A stretch of 51,374 bases of DNA from DATGCT01 sp964495575 (GTDB lineage: Bacteria; Patescibacteriota; Minisyncoccia; UBA6257; GWB1-50-10): contig CAZBVS010000002.1 in assembly GCA_964495575.1 (NCBI GenBank), positions 1-51,374 of the forward strand. The letters are read 5' to 3'. Every line of letters begins with the position of its first letter. Within the stretch, counting starts at the first letter, position 1. The position numbers were made by a program, and so were the translations under genes. This document shows positions 41,526-50,349 of this stretch, one piece after another. The notes under the pieces are model-generated. The model saw only the letters and a list, made by a program, of their open reading frames with translations, was not told the DNA's origin and searched no databases.

Positions 41526-42157
41526 ATCTTTTTAATTAAATTATTAAACCCGTGTGATATAAGATGTCTCCAAACACAACCATAATTAGAAAATCCTAAC
41601 TTCAAACCATCTTCGTTATCCAATACCTTAACTGAATACCCTCTTAAAACTCCCATCACCCAAGCCTTAGAAAAATTAAATAAAGAAACTTCTTCTAAAA
41701 CGCTAGGATCAAAATATGCTAACCCAAGATTAGAAACAACTCTTATCTCCGGTTTAATCTTTAAAACTTTCCTTAAAACCTGAGTAATCTTCTCCAAAAA
41801 ATGCCTCTTCTCTTCTCTCATGAAACCCATATCAAAATCATCTTTAGAAACATCTATCATTTCCTCAAAATCGTTAAAAGATACATCATTAAAATCATTA
41901 ACAACCAGAACTCTTTCTCCAGAAATATTCGATAAAATATTTTCTTCGCTAACCTCTAAAACAGACGGTAAAAAATCATCAAAGCTATCAACTGTCTTCC
42001 CAATATCTAACGAGCCATCGTCTACCACTAAAATCTCATACGAACTATATCTCAACTTTGATAGATAGCTATCTACATCCACCAAATCTAACACAACCTC
42101 TTCCCTACTTCTCCCTAATCCTGAGATTAATATTGATAAAGAGTATTCTTTAGACAT
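41513..42157 (-). CDS. Degenerate GT2-like glycosyltransferase
   Basis: The 214 residues start like a family 2 glycosyltransferase: YSLSILISGLGRSREEVVLD, then SSYEILVVDDGSLD (the nucleotide-binding VDDGS). At the position of the metal-binding D-x-D the sequence reads VVNDFNDVS. The stretch FDPSVLEEVSLFNFSKAWVM loosely follows the acceptor region, but the usual catalytic signatures are not seen and the protein is short. It may be inactive or have an altered role. No membrane helix is obvious. It lies 3 bases after the HerA-like ATPase gene and overlaps tpiA. Confidence 0.55.
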   Translation of the reverse strand: MSKEYSLSILISGLGRSREEVVLDLVDVDSYLSKLRYSSYEILVVDDGSLDIGKTVDSFDDFLPSVLEVSEENILSNISGERVLVVNDFNDVSFNDFEEMIDVSKDDFDMGFMREEKRHFLEKITQVLRKVLKIKPEIRVVSNLGLAYFDPSVLEEVSLFNFSKAWVMGVLRGYSVKVLDNEDGLKLGFSNYGCVWRHLISHGFNNLIKKIWRK

Positions 42158-42160
42158 AAA

Positions 42161-44518
42161 TTACTCCATTAAACGTTTGGTAATATCTTTCTCTACTTCT
42201 TCCCGAGGTCTTCCATACTTTTTCTCAAGTAAACTCTTCAACTCATCCCTTGAGTTAATATCCGGTCCTGGAGCAGGAAAAGCGTGCATATTAAATGGAT
42301 CTGTAGTTTCTCCATTTATCAACAACTTTACATACAAGTTATAATTATCAATATTTATTAAATCTCTCTCAGATACTTTGGGTTCAAACTGCTTTGCTAA
42401 AAACTCAGCATCCTGAGCGCTTACCCTAAATGACAACATGGAACCTACATTACCAAAAACAGAGTCTCTTATCTCTTCTGGAAGTTGAGCAATAAACTGA
42501 TGAGCTACCGTCAAACTCAACTTATACTTTCTAGCTTCTGACAAAATCGTAGAAATGGAATCTGTAGTAAAGTTCTGAAACTCATCAATAAACAAATTAA
42601 AGTCTCTTCTTTTTTCTTCATCAACATCAGCCCTTCCTAAAGCAGCCATCATAATCTTACCCACCACAATCATCCCCAATAAATTAGCGTTCAACTCCCC
42701 TATCTTACCTTTTGAGAGATTAACTAACAAAATCTTTCCTGAATCCATCGCTTTTCTAAAATTAAAACTTGATTCTTTCTGACCAACAATAACCCTCATA
42801 TAATCATTGGCAATAAAGTTATTAAACTTAGAGGTTACATACGGTGTAATATTTTCTAAGGAAGCCTCTCCCCCAGCCTTCTCAGCCTGTTTCCTCCAAA
42901 AGTTTATAACTGTAGCATTATTTATCCTGTTTAACTTCTTATTCCTATACTCACTATCAGAAAACACTCTAGGCACCTCCATTAAAGTAGCTGGTTCATT
43001 TGGAGCATCTTCCATCAACAATAACAAAGCATTTCTCATATATTGTTCAAACGCCGGCCCACCAGTTCTTTTCAAGTCATACAACTTATCCAGTATTCCA
43101 ATCATCTCATTGACAATAAAGGTTTTCTGTTCTGGTCTATCAAAATCATACTCCAGCATATTCAACCCCATCGGCCTTTTTAAAGAGGTTGGATCAAACA
43201 AAATTACATCATCATATCTTTCCTTAGGTATTAACCCTAAAATATGCTCCACTGCATCACCATGAGGATCTAAAAACGCAATCCCCTTTCCATCCTGGAT
43301 ATCCTGGTTAATCAAGGAAACCAAAAAATTAGTCTTACCTGTCCCGGTCTGCCCTATGACATAAAAATGACGTCTTCTATCTTCATCAGATATATAAACT
43401 TTTTTCTCCTGACCTTGAAATATATTCTCTCCCAATAAAGTACCTTGCCCAGGAATAGACGCCGGCATCGGTAACTGTTTAGATTTTAAATATTTAATTT
43501 TAGGCGTTTTTGTAAAAGGGGTTGGCAGATGAAAAACGCTTGCAAGTTCTTCTGAGTTTAAGATTAAACTCTTTTTACTATCAAAATTTCTAAAAGAAAA
43601 ATCATGAGCTATCTGTTTTACATTTCTTACTTTTCTTAAACTCAAATCATTTTTCTCCGGAGAAGCAAACTGAGAAAAACCAGATGATATACCATCATAT
43701 ATTGACTCTGCCTTAAAAGTACTTGGCCCGGAAGCCAACACTCTTATATTAACCTTAAAAAATGGTTTTTGGAGTTTTGATTTTACCGCCTCGACCAAAC
43801 TATCATCAACTGTCCTATCCTTCATCTTCTCTTTATCTTTTTCTTCTTTCCCTAAAAACTTATCCCATATCTCAAAAATTAATAGCCTAGAATTACCAGC
43901 TCCAGATAATCCCTTCCCTTCCTTCAAGTCCTTTAAAACGGCCTTGGCTTTCTTTTTCTTTGAAGAACCCGCTGGTTTGATAATAACTTGAACGACCCCT
44001 CCTTCTCCAACATCATCTATCTTTGCTAAACCACCTAACACAGACTGAAAGGTATCTGCTTCTAAATCAGCGTATGTTCTAATAGGAATTACATAATCTT
44101 CAGAACAACCCACATACCCTCCTACCGTCGTACCATCATGATGAAACACATTATAATCATCCACCTCCTCAACTAAAGCATCGTTCCAAATTCCCTGCAC
44201 CTGCCTTACAAAAGACTCCGCTAAACTAACCGGCACCGAGGCATAAAAACAAATCTCTCTTCCGACATGAGAAACAGCCGTTTCAAAAACTACCGGCTTA
44301 TTAAACTTACTCAAACTACTAAAAAGTTGCTCACTCTTATTAATCTCACTACTCAAATCATTTCCTTCCTCACTCCCTTTCGGTAACTGAATTAAAAACA
44401 ACTTTGTGTCTAAACCTCTAACTATTTTTTTTCTCCTCCAACGAATAAAAAGGATTGTTCCAACAATCCCTCCACCAATTAACAAAAAAGCAATTATTAA
44501 AGTAACTAAAAAAGACAT
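42161..44518 (-). CDS. Membrane-anchored HerA/VirB4-type ATPase
   Basis: The 785-residue protein begins with a membrane helix (LVTLIIAFLLIGGGIVGTILF) and a basic patch, has a CPR-type middle region (about 30-370), and then an additional-strand (ASCE) ATPase. Walker A is G389-Q-T-G-T-G-K-T396, and Walker B is FNLFIDEFQNF near residue 640. LTVAHQFIAQLP and ISTILSEARKYKLS follow, as in conjugation coupling proteins, VirB4 and HerA. Such proteins move DNA or protein across membranes. CPR genomes commonly carry one, but its substrate is unknown to me. It is preceded by a coiled-coil gene 2 bases away and lies near the pilus genes. Confidence 0.85.
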   Translation of the reverse strand: MSFLVTLIIAFLLIGGGIVGTILFIRWRRKKIVRGLDTKLFLIQLPKGSEEGNDLSSEINKSEQLFSSLSKFNKPVVFETAVSHVGREICFYASVPVSLAESFVRQVQGIWNDALVEEVDDYNVFHHDGTTVGGYVGCSEDYVIPIRTYADLEADTFQSVLGGLAKIDDVGEGGVVQVIIKPAGSSKKKKAKAVLKDLKEGKGLSGAGNSRLLIFEIWDKFLGKEEKDKEKMKDRTVDDSLVEAVKSKLQKPFFKVNIRVLASGPSTFKAESIYDGISSGFSQFASPEKNDLSLRKVRNVKQIAHDFSFRNFDSKKSLILNSEELASVFHLPTPFTKTPKIKYLKSKQLPMPASIPGQGTLLGENIFQGQEKKVYISDEDRRRHFYVIGQTGTGKTNFLVSLINQDIQDGKGIAFLDPHGDAVEHILGLIPKERYDDVILFDPTSLKRPMGLNMLEYDFDRPEQKTFIVNEMIGILDKLYDLKRTGGPAFEQYMRNALLLLMEDAPNEPATLMEVPRVFSDSEYRNKKLNRINNATVINFWRKQAEKAGGEASLENITPYVTSKFNNFIANDYMRVIVGQKESSFNFRKAMDSGKILLVNLSKGKIGELNANLLGMIVVGKIMMAALGRADVDEEKRRDFNLFIDEFQNFTTDSISTILSEARKYKLSLTVAHQFIAQLPEEIRDSVFGNVGSMLSFRVSAQDAEFLAKQFEPKVSERDLINIDNYNLYVKLLINGETTDPFNMHAFPAPGPDINSRDELKSLLEKKYGRPREEVEKDITKRLME

Positions 44519-44520
44519 GA

Positions 44521-44955
44521 TTATAAAATTCCTTTTTCTTTTAATTTAGGAAGAAGCTTATCAACTAAAGAATCATGAAAAGCGTCCTGAACAAAAGGAG
44601 GGAATTTTTTTGATCTTCTTAACGCTACAAACACTCCCTTATCAACCGCTAACTGAAGTAAAGATTCAATAACCTCTTTAGTTTGATCACTTACTTCTTC
44701 CTCTTCAAGATAATCTGCTAAATACTCATCTTCTTCAGAAGACGGTTCTTCCATTTTTTTCTTTATTTCTTCATCAGCCAACTCACTTACTGACTGCTTA
44801 ACAATCTCCTTGTCTTTATCCAAAACCTGAGAAGCTTTCTCTTTATCTTCAAATTTAGACTCGACTCTTTCCTTAACCTCCTGAACCTTCTTCTCTACCC
44901 TCTCTACATCCTTCTTCACTTTTTCACTTTGATGAAATTTATCTATATTCTTCAT
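44521..44955 (-). CDS. Charged coiled-coil protein upstream of the HerA-like ATPase
   Basis: The 144-residue protein is highly charged. Its first half is a lysine/glutamate heptad coil (SEKVKKDVERVEKKVQEVKE), its middle has an acidic cluster (EEDEYLADYLEEEE), and it ends with a small globular helix pair (VDKGVFVALRRSKKFPPFVQ, then LVDKLLPKLKEKGIL). No membrane segment or family is seen. Its stop is 2 bases before the ATPase gene, so it may be a cytoplasmic partner or adaptor of that ATPase, which is inference from position. Confidence 0.7.
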   Translation of the reverse strand: MKNIDKFHQSEKVKKDVERVEKKVQEVKERVESKFEDKEKASQVLDKDKEIVKQSVSELADEEIKKKMEEPSSEEDEYLADYLEEEEVSDQTKEVIESLLQLAVDKGVFVALRRSKKFPPFVQDAFHDSLVDKLLPKLKEKGIL

Positions 44956-44993
44956 ATATTTATATTATATAACTACTCATCAATTATCACCAA

Positions 44994-46274
44994 CTAAAAT
45001 CCCTCTATCTTTATCTCTCCTAAATCTGAATAATCTACGTCTGTGGAGCTTGAAAAGGAATCTGTATAATCAGTCACCGGGCCATCCAACCCTTCTCCAC
45101 CTGACCAATCAGACTGGGTAAACACATCATTCTTCCATCTTGTAATATATTCAGACAACGAGAAGTTTGTTTCTTCTTCTTTGCCCGGCCACTCAATAAC
45201 AGCAGTAACCTTCTGAGTCAAAGGGTCCAACGCCTCTCCCGCCCCGCAAGGAGAAACTCCGCCAATTTCATAGTTAGCGTCATTAGTTCTACATACGTTC
45301 TCGACATAAAAATATCTATCAAACATTGTTGAATCATACAAACTTTCAACCTCATTAGATGTTAACGCTCTACTATATATCCTTACATCATCCAAATAAC
45401 CATCAAAAGGATTGCTTCCTGCGATACTACCAAAATACAAATTATTACCAGAAGAATTTACTGCTTCTGCACTACCACCAGTCGATACCACTTTACCATC
45501 AACATATGCAGTTGACCCTGAATTTTCATCATGAATATACGAAAAATGATGCCATTGTTCTGTAGAAACATCAGAATAATTTAAAACAGTAGCATTCCAT
45601 GACGCACCATCATAATAAGTAAATCTAATATCAGAACCTGAATCCCACATAACGTAAGAATTATTCTTATGCAAAAACCTTTGACTAGAACCCCAAGCTT
45701 TAGGATAAATCCATAAACTAATAGTAAAACTTGATACATCCAAAACATTATCATCAGAAACTTCCACATAATCATCCGTTCCATCAAAGTCTAAACATCC
45801 CCCCACCCAACAAACGCTGGAAGTAGCTTGTAAAACCCCGTTATTCAAAACCCCATCATTATCATTTCCTGAAAAATCATAAACTGTACTCCCCGTTACA
45901 GAATCTAATTTCCAATGCCCCGCCAATCCTGACTGTATCCCATTATCAACAATCCCTTCCTTTCCTTCTAAATGAAAATTGTCCGTACTAGAAGAATGCA
46001 TAAAATACACGGTACTAGAAGTTTTATTTAATCCATAAACATTAGACCAATCAGAAAATGCATACACCCTCACATTCTCTACTAATCCTTGGGCTAACGC
46101 TGTCGCACTCTGTTGAATCTGGCTCGTTTTACTAGATTGTAAAACAACTACTATCGCCGTACTTGCCCCTCCAATTAAAATAGCTCCTATCGCCAAAGCA
46201 ATCACAATCTCAACCAAAGATTGACCTTCTTGCTTTAAAAATAAACTCTTTATTTTTTTTAAAAATAACTTCAT
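44994..46274 (-). CDS. Prepilin with an inserted LamG-type domain (first of two)
   Basis: The 426-residue protein has a type IV prepilin start: basic leader, cleavage site after G17 in QEGQSLVEIVIAL, and glutamate at +5 (E22), followed by the usual hydrophobic helix. After about 95 residues comes a LamG/concanavalin-like domain (about 115-310): LAGHWKLDSVTGSTVYDFSG, GGCLDFDGTDDYVEVSDDN, SFTISLWIYPKAWG, and FDGYLDDVRIYSRALTSNEV. A C-terminal pilin-like region follows with a Cys pair. LamG domains bind sugars or proteins, so it may act as a pilus-borne adhesin. It lies 1 base after the second such gene, with pilC-pilB upstream. Confidence 0.85.
   Translation of the reverse strand: MKLFLKKIKSLFLKQEGQSLVEIVIALAIGAILIGGASTAIVVVLQSSKTSQIQQSATALAQGLVENVRVYAFSDWSNVYGLNKTSSTVYFMHSSSTDNFHLEGKEGIVDNGIQSGLAGHWKLDSVTGSTVYDFSGNDNDGVLNNGVLQATSSVCWVGGCLDFDGTDDYVEVSDDNVLDVSSFTISLWIYPKAWGSSQRFLHKNNSYVMWDSGSDIRFTYYDGASWNATVLNYSDVSTEQWHHFSYIHDENSGSTAYVDGKVVSTGGSAEAVNSSGNNLYFGSIAGSNPFDGYLDDVRIYSRALTSNEVESLYDSTMFDRYFYVENVCRTNDANYEIGGVSPCGAGEALDPLTQKVTAVIEWPGKEEETNFSLSEYITRWKNDVFTQSDWSGGEGLDGPVTDYTDSFSSSTDVDYSDLGEIKIEGF
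45763..45797. repeat. 35-bp direct repeat, copy 1
   Basis: The 35 bases are identical to 46736-46770, 973 bases away. They encode the LamG segment LDFDGTDDYVEV in both prepilins. Identity at silent sites points to recent duplication or gene conversion. Confidence 0.9.
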
Positions 46275-46275
46275 A

Positions 46276-47379
46276 TTATTTCAAATCATCATAATGAGCT
46301 TGAATTGTACTCGAAGATAAAACTGTATTATACACTCGAACCTCATCTATTCTTCCATTATGTAATCCTGCACTCTTTTCCCAACCTCTTGAACCAATAA
46401 CTAACTCTCTAGCCCCCAATTTCATATCCCCCGTTAAAGAACCACTTGCTACTTCTTCTCCATCTACATAAAGCTTTACATATCCCCCATTTATTCCATT
46501 TGTCACAAACGCTAAATGATACCACTGATTAATATTAATAGAAGCATAAATTGCTTCACCAACATTACTAGCACCATCATAAACTTGAGCCCTTAAAGAG
46601 CCATCATAATGAATAAACTGCCATTGATCATCACTTGAATTATCACGTTTATTTAATAACCAATTATCACCTAAACCATCAAATCTTACCCAGGCTTCAA
46701 CAGTAAGCTCACCAGTGTTATTCAAAGAATTAACCTCCACATAATCATCCGTTCCATCAAAGTCTAAACACCCCCCTGATTTACAATCGTTCCCCGACAA
46801 CCAACTAACTCCACTTATCAACTCACCATCATTTCCTTCCCCAGAAGCATCTAAAGTACTTGTTCCTACTCCTTCATCAAAATGCCAATAACCTACAACA
46901 TCATCTACCATTCTTCTTGTTACTCTACCCAAAGAATTTACAAGCACGTCCCCAGCCTGATCATTCTCATTCTCATGAGTTAAGGTAATAATCTTTCTTT
47001 CATTTAACTTACCTGTCCTGGAATCAAAAATCATATCATACGTCCTTCCTCCTGAAGGCTCAGAAAACCTTACTGGTCTTCGAAACTTTTTGCTAGTTTC
47101 GACAGTACTAGAAGAATACGTACTTCCTTTAAATAGCTCGTACCCATCCTCTCCTGTACTTGAACTATTAAACCTCACTCCCCATCCGCTACCCCCTTCC
47201 TGAACTACTGATCTATTTTGAGCACTTTTCACAACTGAGAAAACTTCATCAACTGCAAACTCCAAATCTTTTCTTTCTTTATAATTAGAATACGTCAAAA
47301 AACTACCGGTCGCTAAAACAACACCGATAGCCATAACTACAATAAACTCTATTAAAGTAAACCCATCTTGTTTTCTCAT
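46276..47379 (-). CDS. Prepilin with a C-terminal LamG-type domain (second)
   Basis: The 367-residue protein begins with a textbook prepilin leader, MRKQDGFTLIEFIVVMAIGV, cleaved after G6 with E11 at +5. A short pilin-like alpha/beta part is next (about 40-155, FSVVKSAQNRSVVQEGGSG). A LamG domain then runs to the end (about 160-367): VVGYWHFDEGVGTSTLDASG, GGCLDFDGTDDYVEVNSLNN, ELTVEAWVRFDGLG, INQWYHLAFVTNG and GRIDEVRVYNTVLSSSTIQA. Unlike its neighbour, the pilin part does not continue after LamG. A weak AAAAGGT before the ATG could help start translation. It lies 5 bases after pilC. Confidence 0.87.
   Translation of the reverse strand: MRKQDGFTLIEFIVVMAIGVVLATGSFLTYSNYKERKDLEFAVDEVFSVVKSAQNRSVVQEGGSGWGVRFNSSSTGEDGYELFKGSTYSSSTVETSKKFRRPVRFSEPSGGRTYDMIFDSRTGKLNERKIITLTHENENDQAGDVLVNSLGRVTRRMVDDVVGYWHFDEGVGTSTLDASGEGNDGELISGVSWLSGNDCKSGGCLDFDGTDDYVEVNSLNNTGELTVEAWVRFDGLGDNWLLNKRDNSSDDQWQFIHYDGSLRAQVYDGASNVGEAIYASININQWYHLAFVTNGINGGYVKLYVDGEEVASGSLTGDMKLGARELVIGSRGWEKSAGLHNGRIDEVRVYNTVLSSSTIQAHYDDLK
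46736..46770. repeat. 35-bp direct repeat, copy 2
   Basis: Identical to 45763-45797 and in the same orientation; it codes for the same LamG segment in the second prepilin. Confidence 0.9.
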
Positions 47380-47384
47380 ACCTT

Positions 47385-48608
47385 TTAAAACTGAGTAGTC
47401 AACTGATAAATAGGAATGATAATAGACAAAGCAATTGTACCAATTACAAACCCGATAATAAGAAGCAATAACGGTTCTAGCAACGCAACAAGCCTCTTTA
47501 TCGAATTATCAACCTCTGTAATATAAAAATCTGCTAAGGTCCCTAAAATATTTTCAAGATGACCTGCTTGTTCAGCAATCGCGATTAAGTTTACCATTAC
47601 GTTTGGGAAAAATGGCTCTCTTCTAAAGGCTTCTCCCAATGTTAATCCCTTAGCCAAACCTTCTTTATTTATTCTCTCTAAAGCATCCTTTAACTCTACA
47701 TGCCCTGCTGCATTAGCAGTAATATTTAACACTTTATTTATCGGAATCCCTGCTTTAATCAAATTAGAGGAAGTGGAAGCAAATCTTTGTAACGCTCTTT
47801 TTTTAACAATTTCTTTTACTACTGGAATATCAGTAATAATATTCCAAACTACTTTTTGAACAAACAAAGATTTTTTATATGCCATAATAAATCCAACAAT
47901 AGCTCCTACCAACCCTCCTATCACCAAATACCAAATTTTTCCAAAGAATAACCCTACCGAAAAAACAATTTTAGAAAACAATGGCGGCTCAAAACCACTT
48001 TCCATAAACACACTTGCAATCTTTGGTAAAGCAAAAGTAACCAAAAATACTAATATTAAAACAGAAATACCAAGCAACAACACGGGATAAATCAAAGCAT
48101 TTTTAATCTTATCCTTTAACTCTTTTTCCTTATTCAAAGAAGAAGTAATATTCTGAAAAACTTGATGTAAATTCCCTGAAACCTCTCCCGCTCTTATTAA
48201 ATTAACATGAACATCGCTAAACACCTTTGGATAATTTTCAAAAGTAGAATAAAACGGAGCCCCTTTCTCTAAATTAGATCTAACCTCCATCAAGAAATCC
48301 CTTACCGCCGGCTTCTCAAAATCTTCGATAAGAATATTAATTGCCTTTAACAAGTTAGTACCAATACCAAGCATCAAAGACAAATACCGAAAAATAAATA
48401 TCTGATCTTCCATCTCTATCTTCCCTTTCCCAAAAAGATGGATTTCTTTTTTCATACCTCCTTTACCACCCTTAACAGGCTCTACACTCAAAGGCTTCAT
48501 ATTCTTGGCAGTAAGGTAGCTCAAAACATCAGAGGTTTCATTAGCCTCTACGTTTCCTTCTACTACCTCCCCGTTAGGTTTTGATGCTGTGTAATGATAT
48601 CTTGCCAT
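47385..48608 (-). CDS. pilC: Type IV pilus inner-membrane protein PilC (T2SS F family)
   Basis: The platform protein on which the pilus is assembled. The 407 residues start with MARYHYTASKPNGEVVEGNV, a normal N-terminal domain, then show the two duplicated T2SSF domains: FRYLSLMLGIGTNLLKAINI to IYPVLLLGISVLILVFLVTF, and LQRFASTSSNLIKAGIPINK to ENILGTLADFYITEVDNSIK. The membrane helices are present and the closing SIIIPIYQLTTQF matches. It lies between pilB (26 bases upstream) and the two LamG prepilins in one operon. Confidence 0.95.
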   Translation of the reverse strand: MARYHYTASKPNGEVVEGNVEANETSDVLSYLTAKNMKPLSVEPVKGGKGGMKKEIHLFGKGKIEMEDQIFIFRYLSLMLGIGTNLLKAINILIEDFEKPAVRDFLMEVRSNLEKGAPFYSTFENYPKVFSDVHVNLIRAGEVSGNLHQVFQNITSSLNKEKELKDKIKNALIYPVLLLGISVLILVFLVTFALPKIASVFMESGFEPPLFSKIVFSVGLFFGKIWYLVIGGLVGAIVGFIMAYKKSLFVQKVVWNIITDIPVVKEIVKKRALQRFASTSSNLIKAGIPINKVLNITANAAGHVELKDALERINKEGLAKGLTLGEAFRREPFFPNVMVNLIAIAEQAGHLENILGTLADFYITEVDNSIKRLVALLEPLLLLIIGFVIGTIALSIIIPIYQLTTQF

Positions 48609-48634
48609 ATTACTATTATTATATACTAAAACCT

Positions 48635-50347
48635 TTACTCCCTAATAACCCTAAACACCTCTTCAACAGTAGTCATCCCCTGCTCAATCTTTTTTAAGCC
48701 ATCCTCAAACATGCTAATCATCCCGTGTTCTCTTGCTAAATCTTGCAAATCATCAAGGTTAAAGTCCTCACTATTTATAAACTTCCTTATCTCCTCATTT
48801 ATCTCCATTATCTCAAAAATACCAACTCGCCCTTTGTAACCCAAACCACTACAAGCCTCACAACCCTCTCCTTTATAGAACTTTTTAGGAATCTCTACCT
48901 CATCTTTCGGAATTTCAAGTCGTTCTAACTGATCCTTAATCGAGTTTATCACTGAATCTTCAGGTGTATACTCTTTTTTACACCTTGGACAAACCTTACG
49001 AACCAAACGCTGGGCGGTCACAAGATTCAAAACAGCCGAAACCAAGAACCTCTTCACGTTCATATCAATTAAACGAGGTACGGTGGTTGGGGCATCATTG
49101 GTATGCAAGCTGGATAGCACCAAATGACCTGTTAACGCAGACTGAACTGCAATTCCTGCTGTCTCAGAATCACGAATCTCACCTACCATAATAATGTTTG
49201 GGTCCTGACGTAAAATAGACCTTAAACCATTTGCAAAAGTAAGATCAGCTGCTGGATTTACCTGCATCTGATTAATATATCTCATATCGTACTCAATTGG
49301 ATCCTCAACAGTCACAATGTTAACCTCTGGTTGATTCAAGATATTCATAATAGAATACAACGTAGTCGTCTTACCAGAACCGGTAGGACCACACACAAGA
49401 ATCATTCCATAGCTTGTACTGATCGCATCCTTAACCATCTCTCTTGTTTGTTTAAACATCCCTAACTCCTTCAGAGAAAGTGGCTTCTGAGCCGCGTCTA
49501 ATAAACGAAGCTCTACCTTCTCACCATAGAAGGTAGGAATAACTGAAACACGAACATCAATCTCTTTATCTCCTAAATCATGACGAAATCTTCCATCTTG
49601 AGGTTTAGAATGTTCATCAATCCTTAACCCTGATAAAATCTTTATCCTTGCTACCACTGCTGGATGAATCTCCTTTGGCATCCTAACTATCTCGTGCAAA
49701 ATACCATCAATCCTAAACCTTACCAACACTATATCCTCTAATATCTCAAAATGAACATCAGAAGCTCGAGAAGAAACAGCGTAAGCAAGAAGATTATCAA
49801 CAATTGCAACGATAGGAATATCTTCGGCTGCCTCCTCTACTCCCTGAGCTTTAGAGCGCAAAGACTCCTTAATACTTTCTTCGATAACCTCCTTGAAGTC
49901 CTCAGCCTGCTTCTGACCATACATCGTATACCCTTTATTCAGATCAGACTCTTCGGCCAAATACGCTCTAATAGGGGCGCCTAACTTAACCGAAAGAAAG
50001 TTTATGGCATCTAAGTCCGCCGGATTCTCCATCGCCACGTTATACGAACCATCATCATTCTTTCCAAAAACAATTGCTCTTCTCTGTCGAGCAACATTCT
50101 CCGGCAATAAATTCAAAACTTCCTCATTAATCTCAGTCTCCTGAAGATCAACCTGGGGAACATTTAAATACTGGGAAAGAAGATCATAAAACTTTCCTTC
50201 TTTAATAATTCCTCTAGATATCAAAACATCAGAAGGATTTTGTTTCCTTCTAATAGCATCTTTATATACGGAATCGAAGGTTTGTTCGTCAGTAAAACCT
50301 TCCCCAACTATTATTTGTTTAAGCTTTTGCTTTGAAAGATTTATCAT
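48635..50347 (-). CDS. pilB: Type IV pilus assembly ATPase PilB (GspE family)
   Basis: Powers pilus extension from the cytoplasm. The 570 residues include an N-terminal MshE-like domain (LISRGIIKEGKFYDLLSQYL, VPQVDLQETEINEEVLNLLP), the Asp box, Walker A G320-P-T-G-S-G-K-T327, VNIVTVEDPIEYDMRYINQM, the His box SALTGHLVLSSLHTNDAPTT, and a four-cysteine zinc site (CPRC...CEAC). The C-terminus ends in EEVFRVIRE. All ATPase boxes are intact. It starts 2 bases after the upstream membrane-protein gene. No pilT retraction ATPase or pilM is in the window. Confidence 0.96.
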   Translation of the reverse strand: MINLSKQKLKQIIVGEGFTDEQTFDSVYKDAIRRKQNPSDVLISRGIIKEGKFYDLLSQYLNVPQVDLQETEINEEVLNLLPENVARQRRAIVFGKNDDGSYNVAMENPADLDAINFLSVKLGAPIRAYLAEESDLNKGYTMYGQKQAEDFKEVIEESIKESLRSKAQGVEEAAEDIPIVAIVDNLLAYAVSSRASDVHFEILEDIVLVRFRIDGILHEIVRMPKEIHPAVVARIKILSGLRIDEHSKPQDGRFRHDLGDKEIDVRVSVIPTFYGEKVELRLLDAAQKPLSLKELGMFKQTREMVKDAISTSYGMILVCGPTGSGKTTTLYSIMNILNQPEVNIVTVEDPIEYDMRYINQMQVNPAADLTFANGLRSILRQDPNIIMVGEIRDSETAGIAVQSALTGHLVLSSLHTNDAPTTVPRLIDMNVKRFLVSAVLNLVTAQRLVRKVCPRCKKEYTPEDSVINSIKDQLERLEIPKDEVEIPKKFYKGEGCEACSGLGYKGRVGIFEIMEINEEIRKFINSEDFNLDDLQDLAREHGMISMFEDGLKKIEQGMTTVEEVFRVIRE

Positions 50348-50349
50348 AT

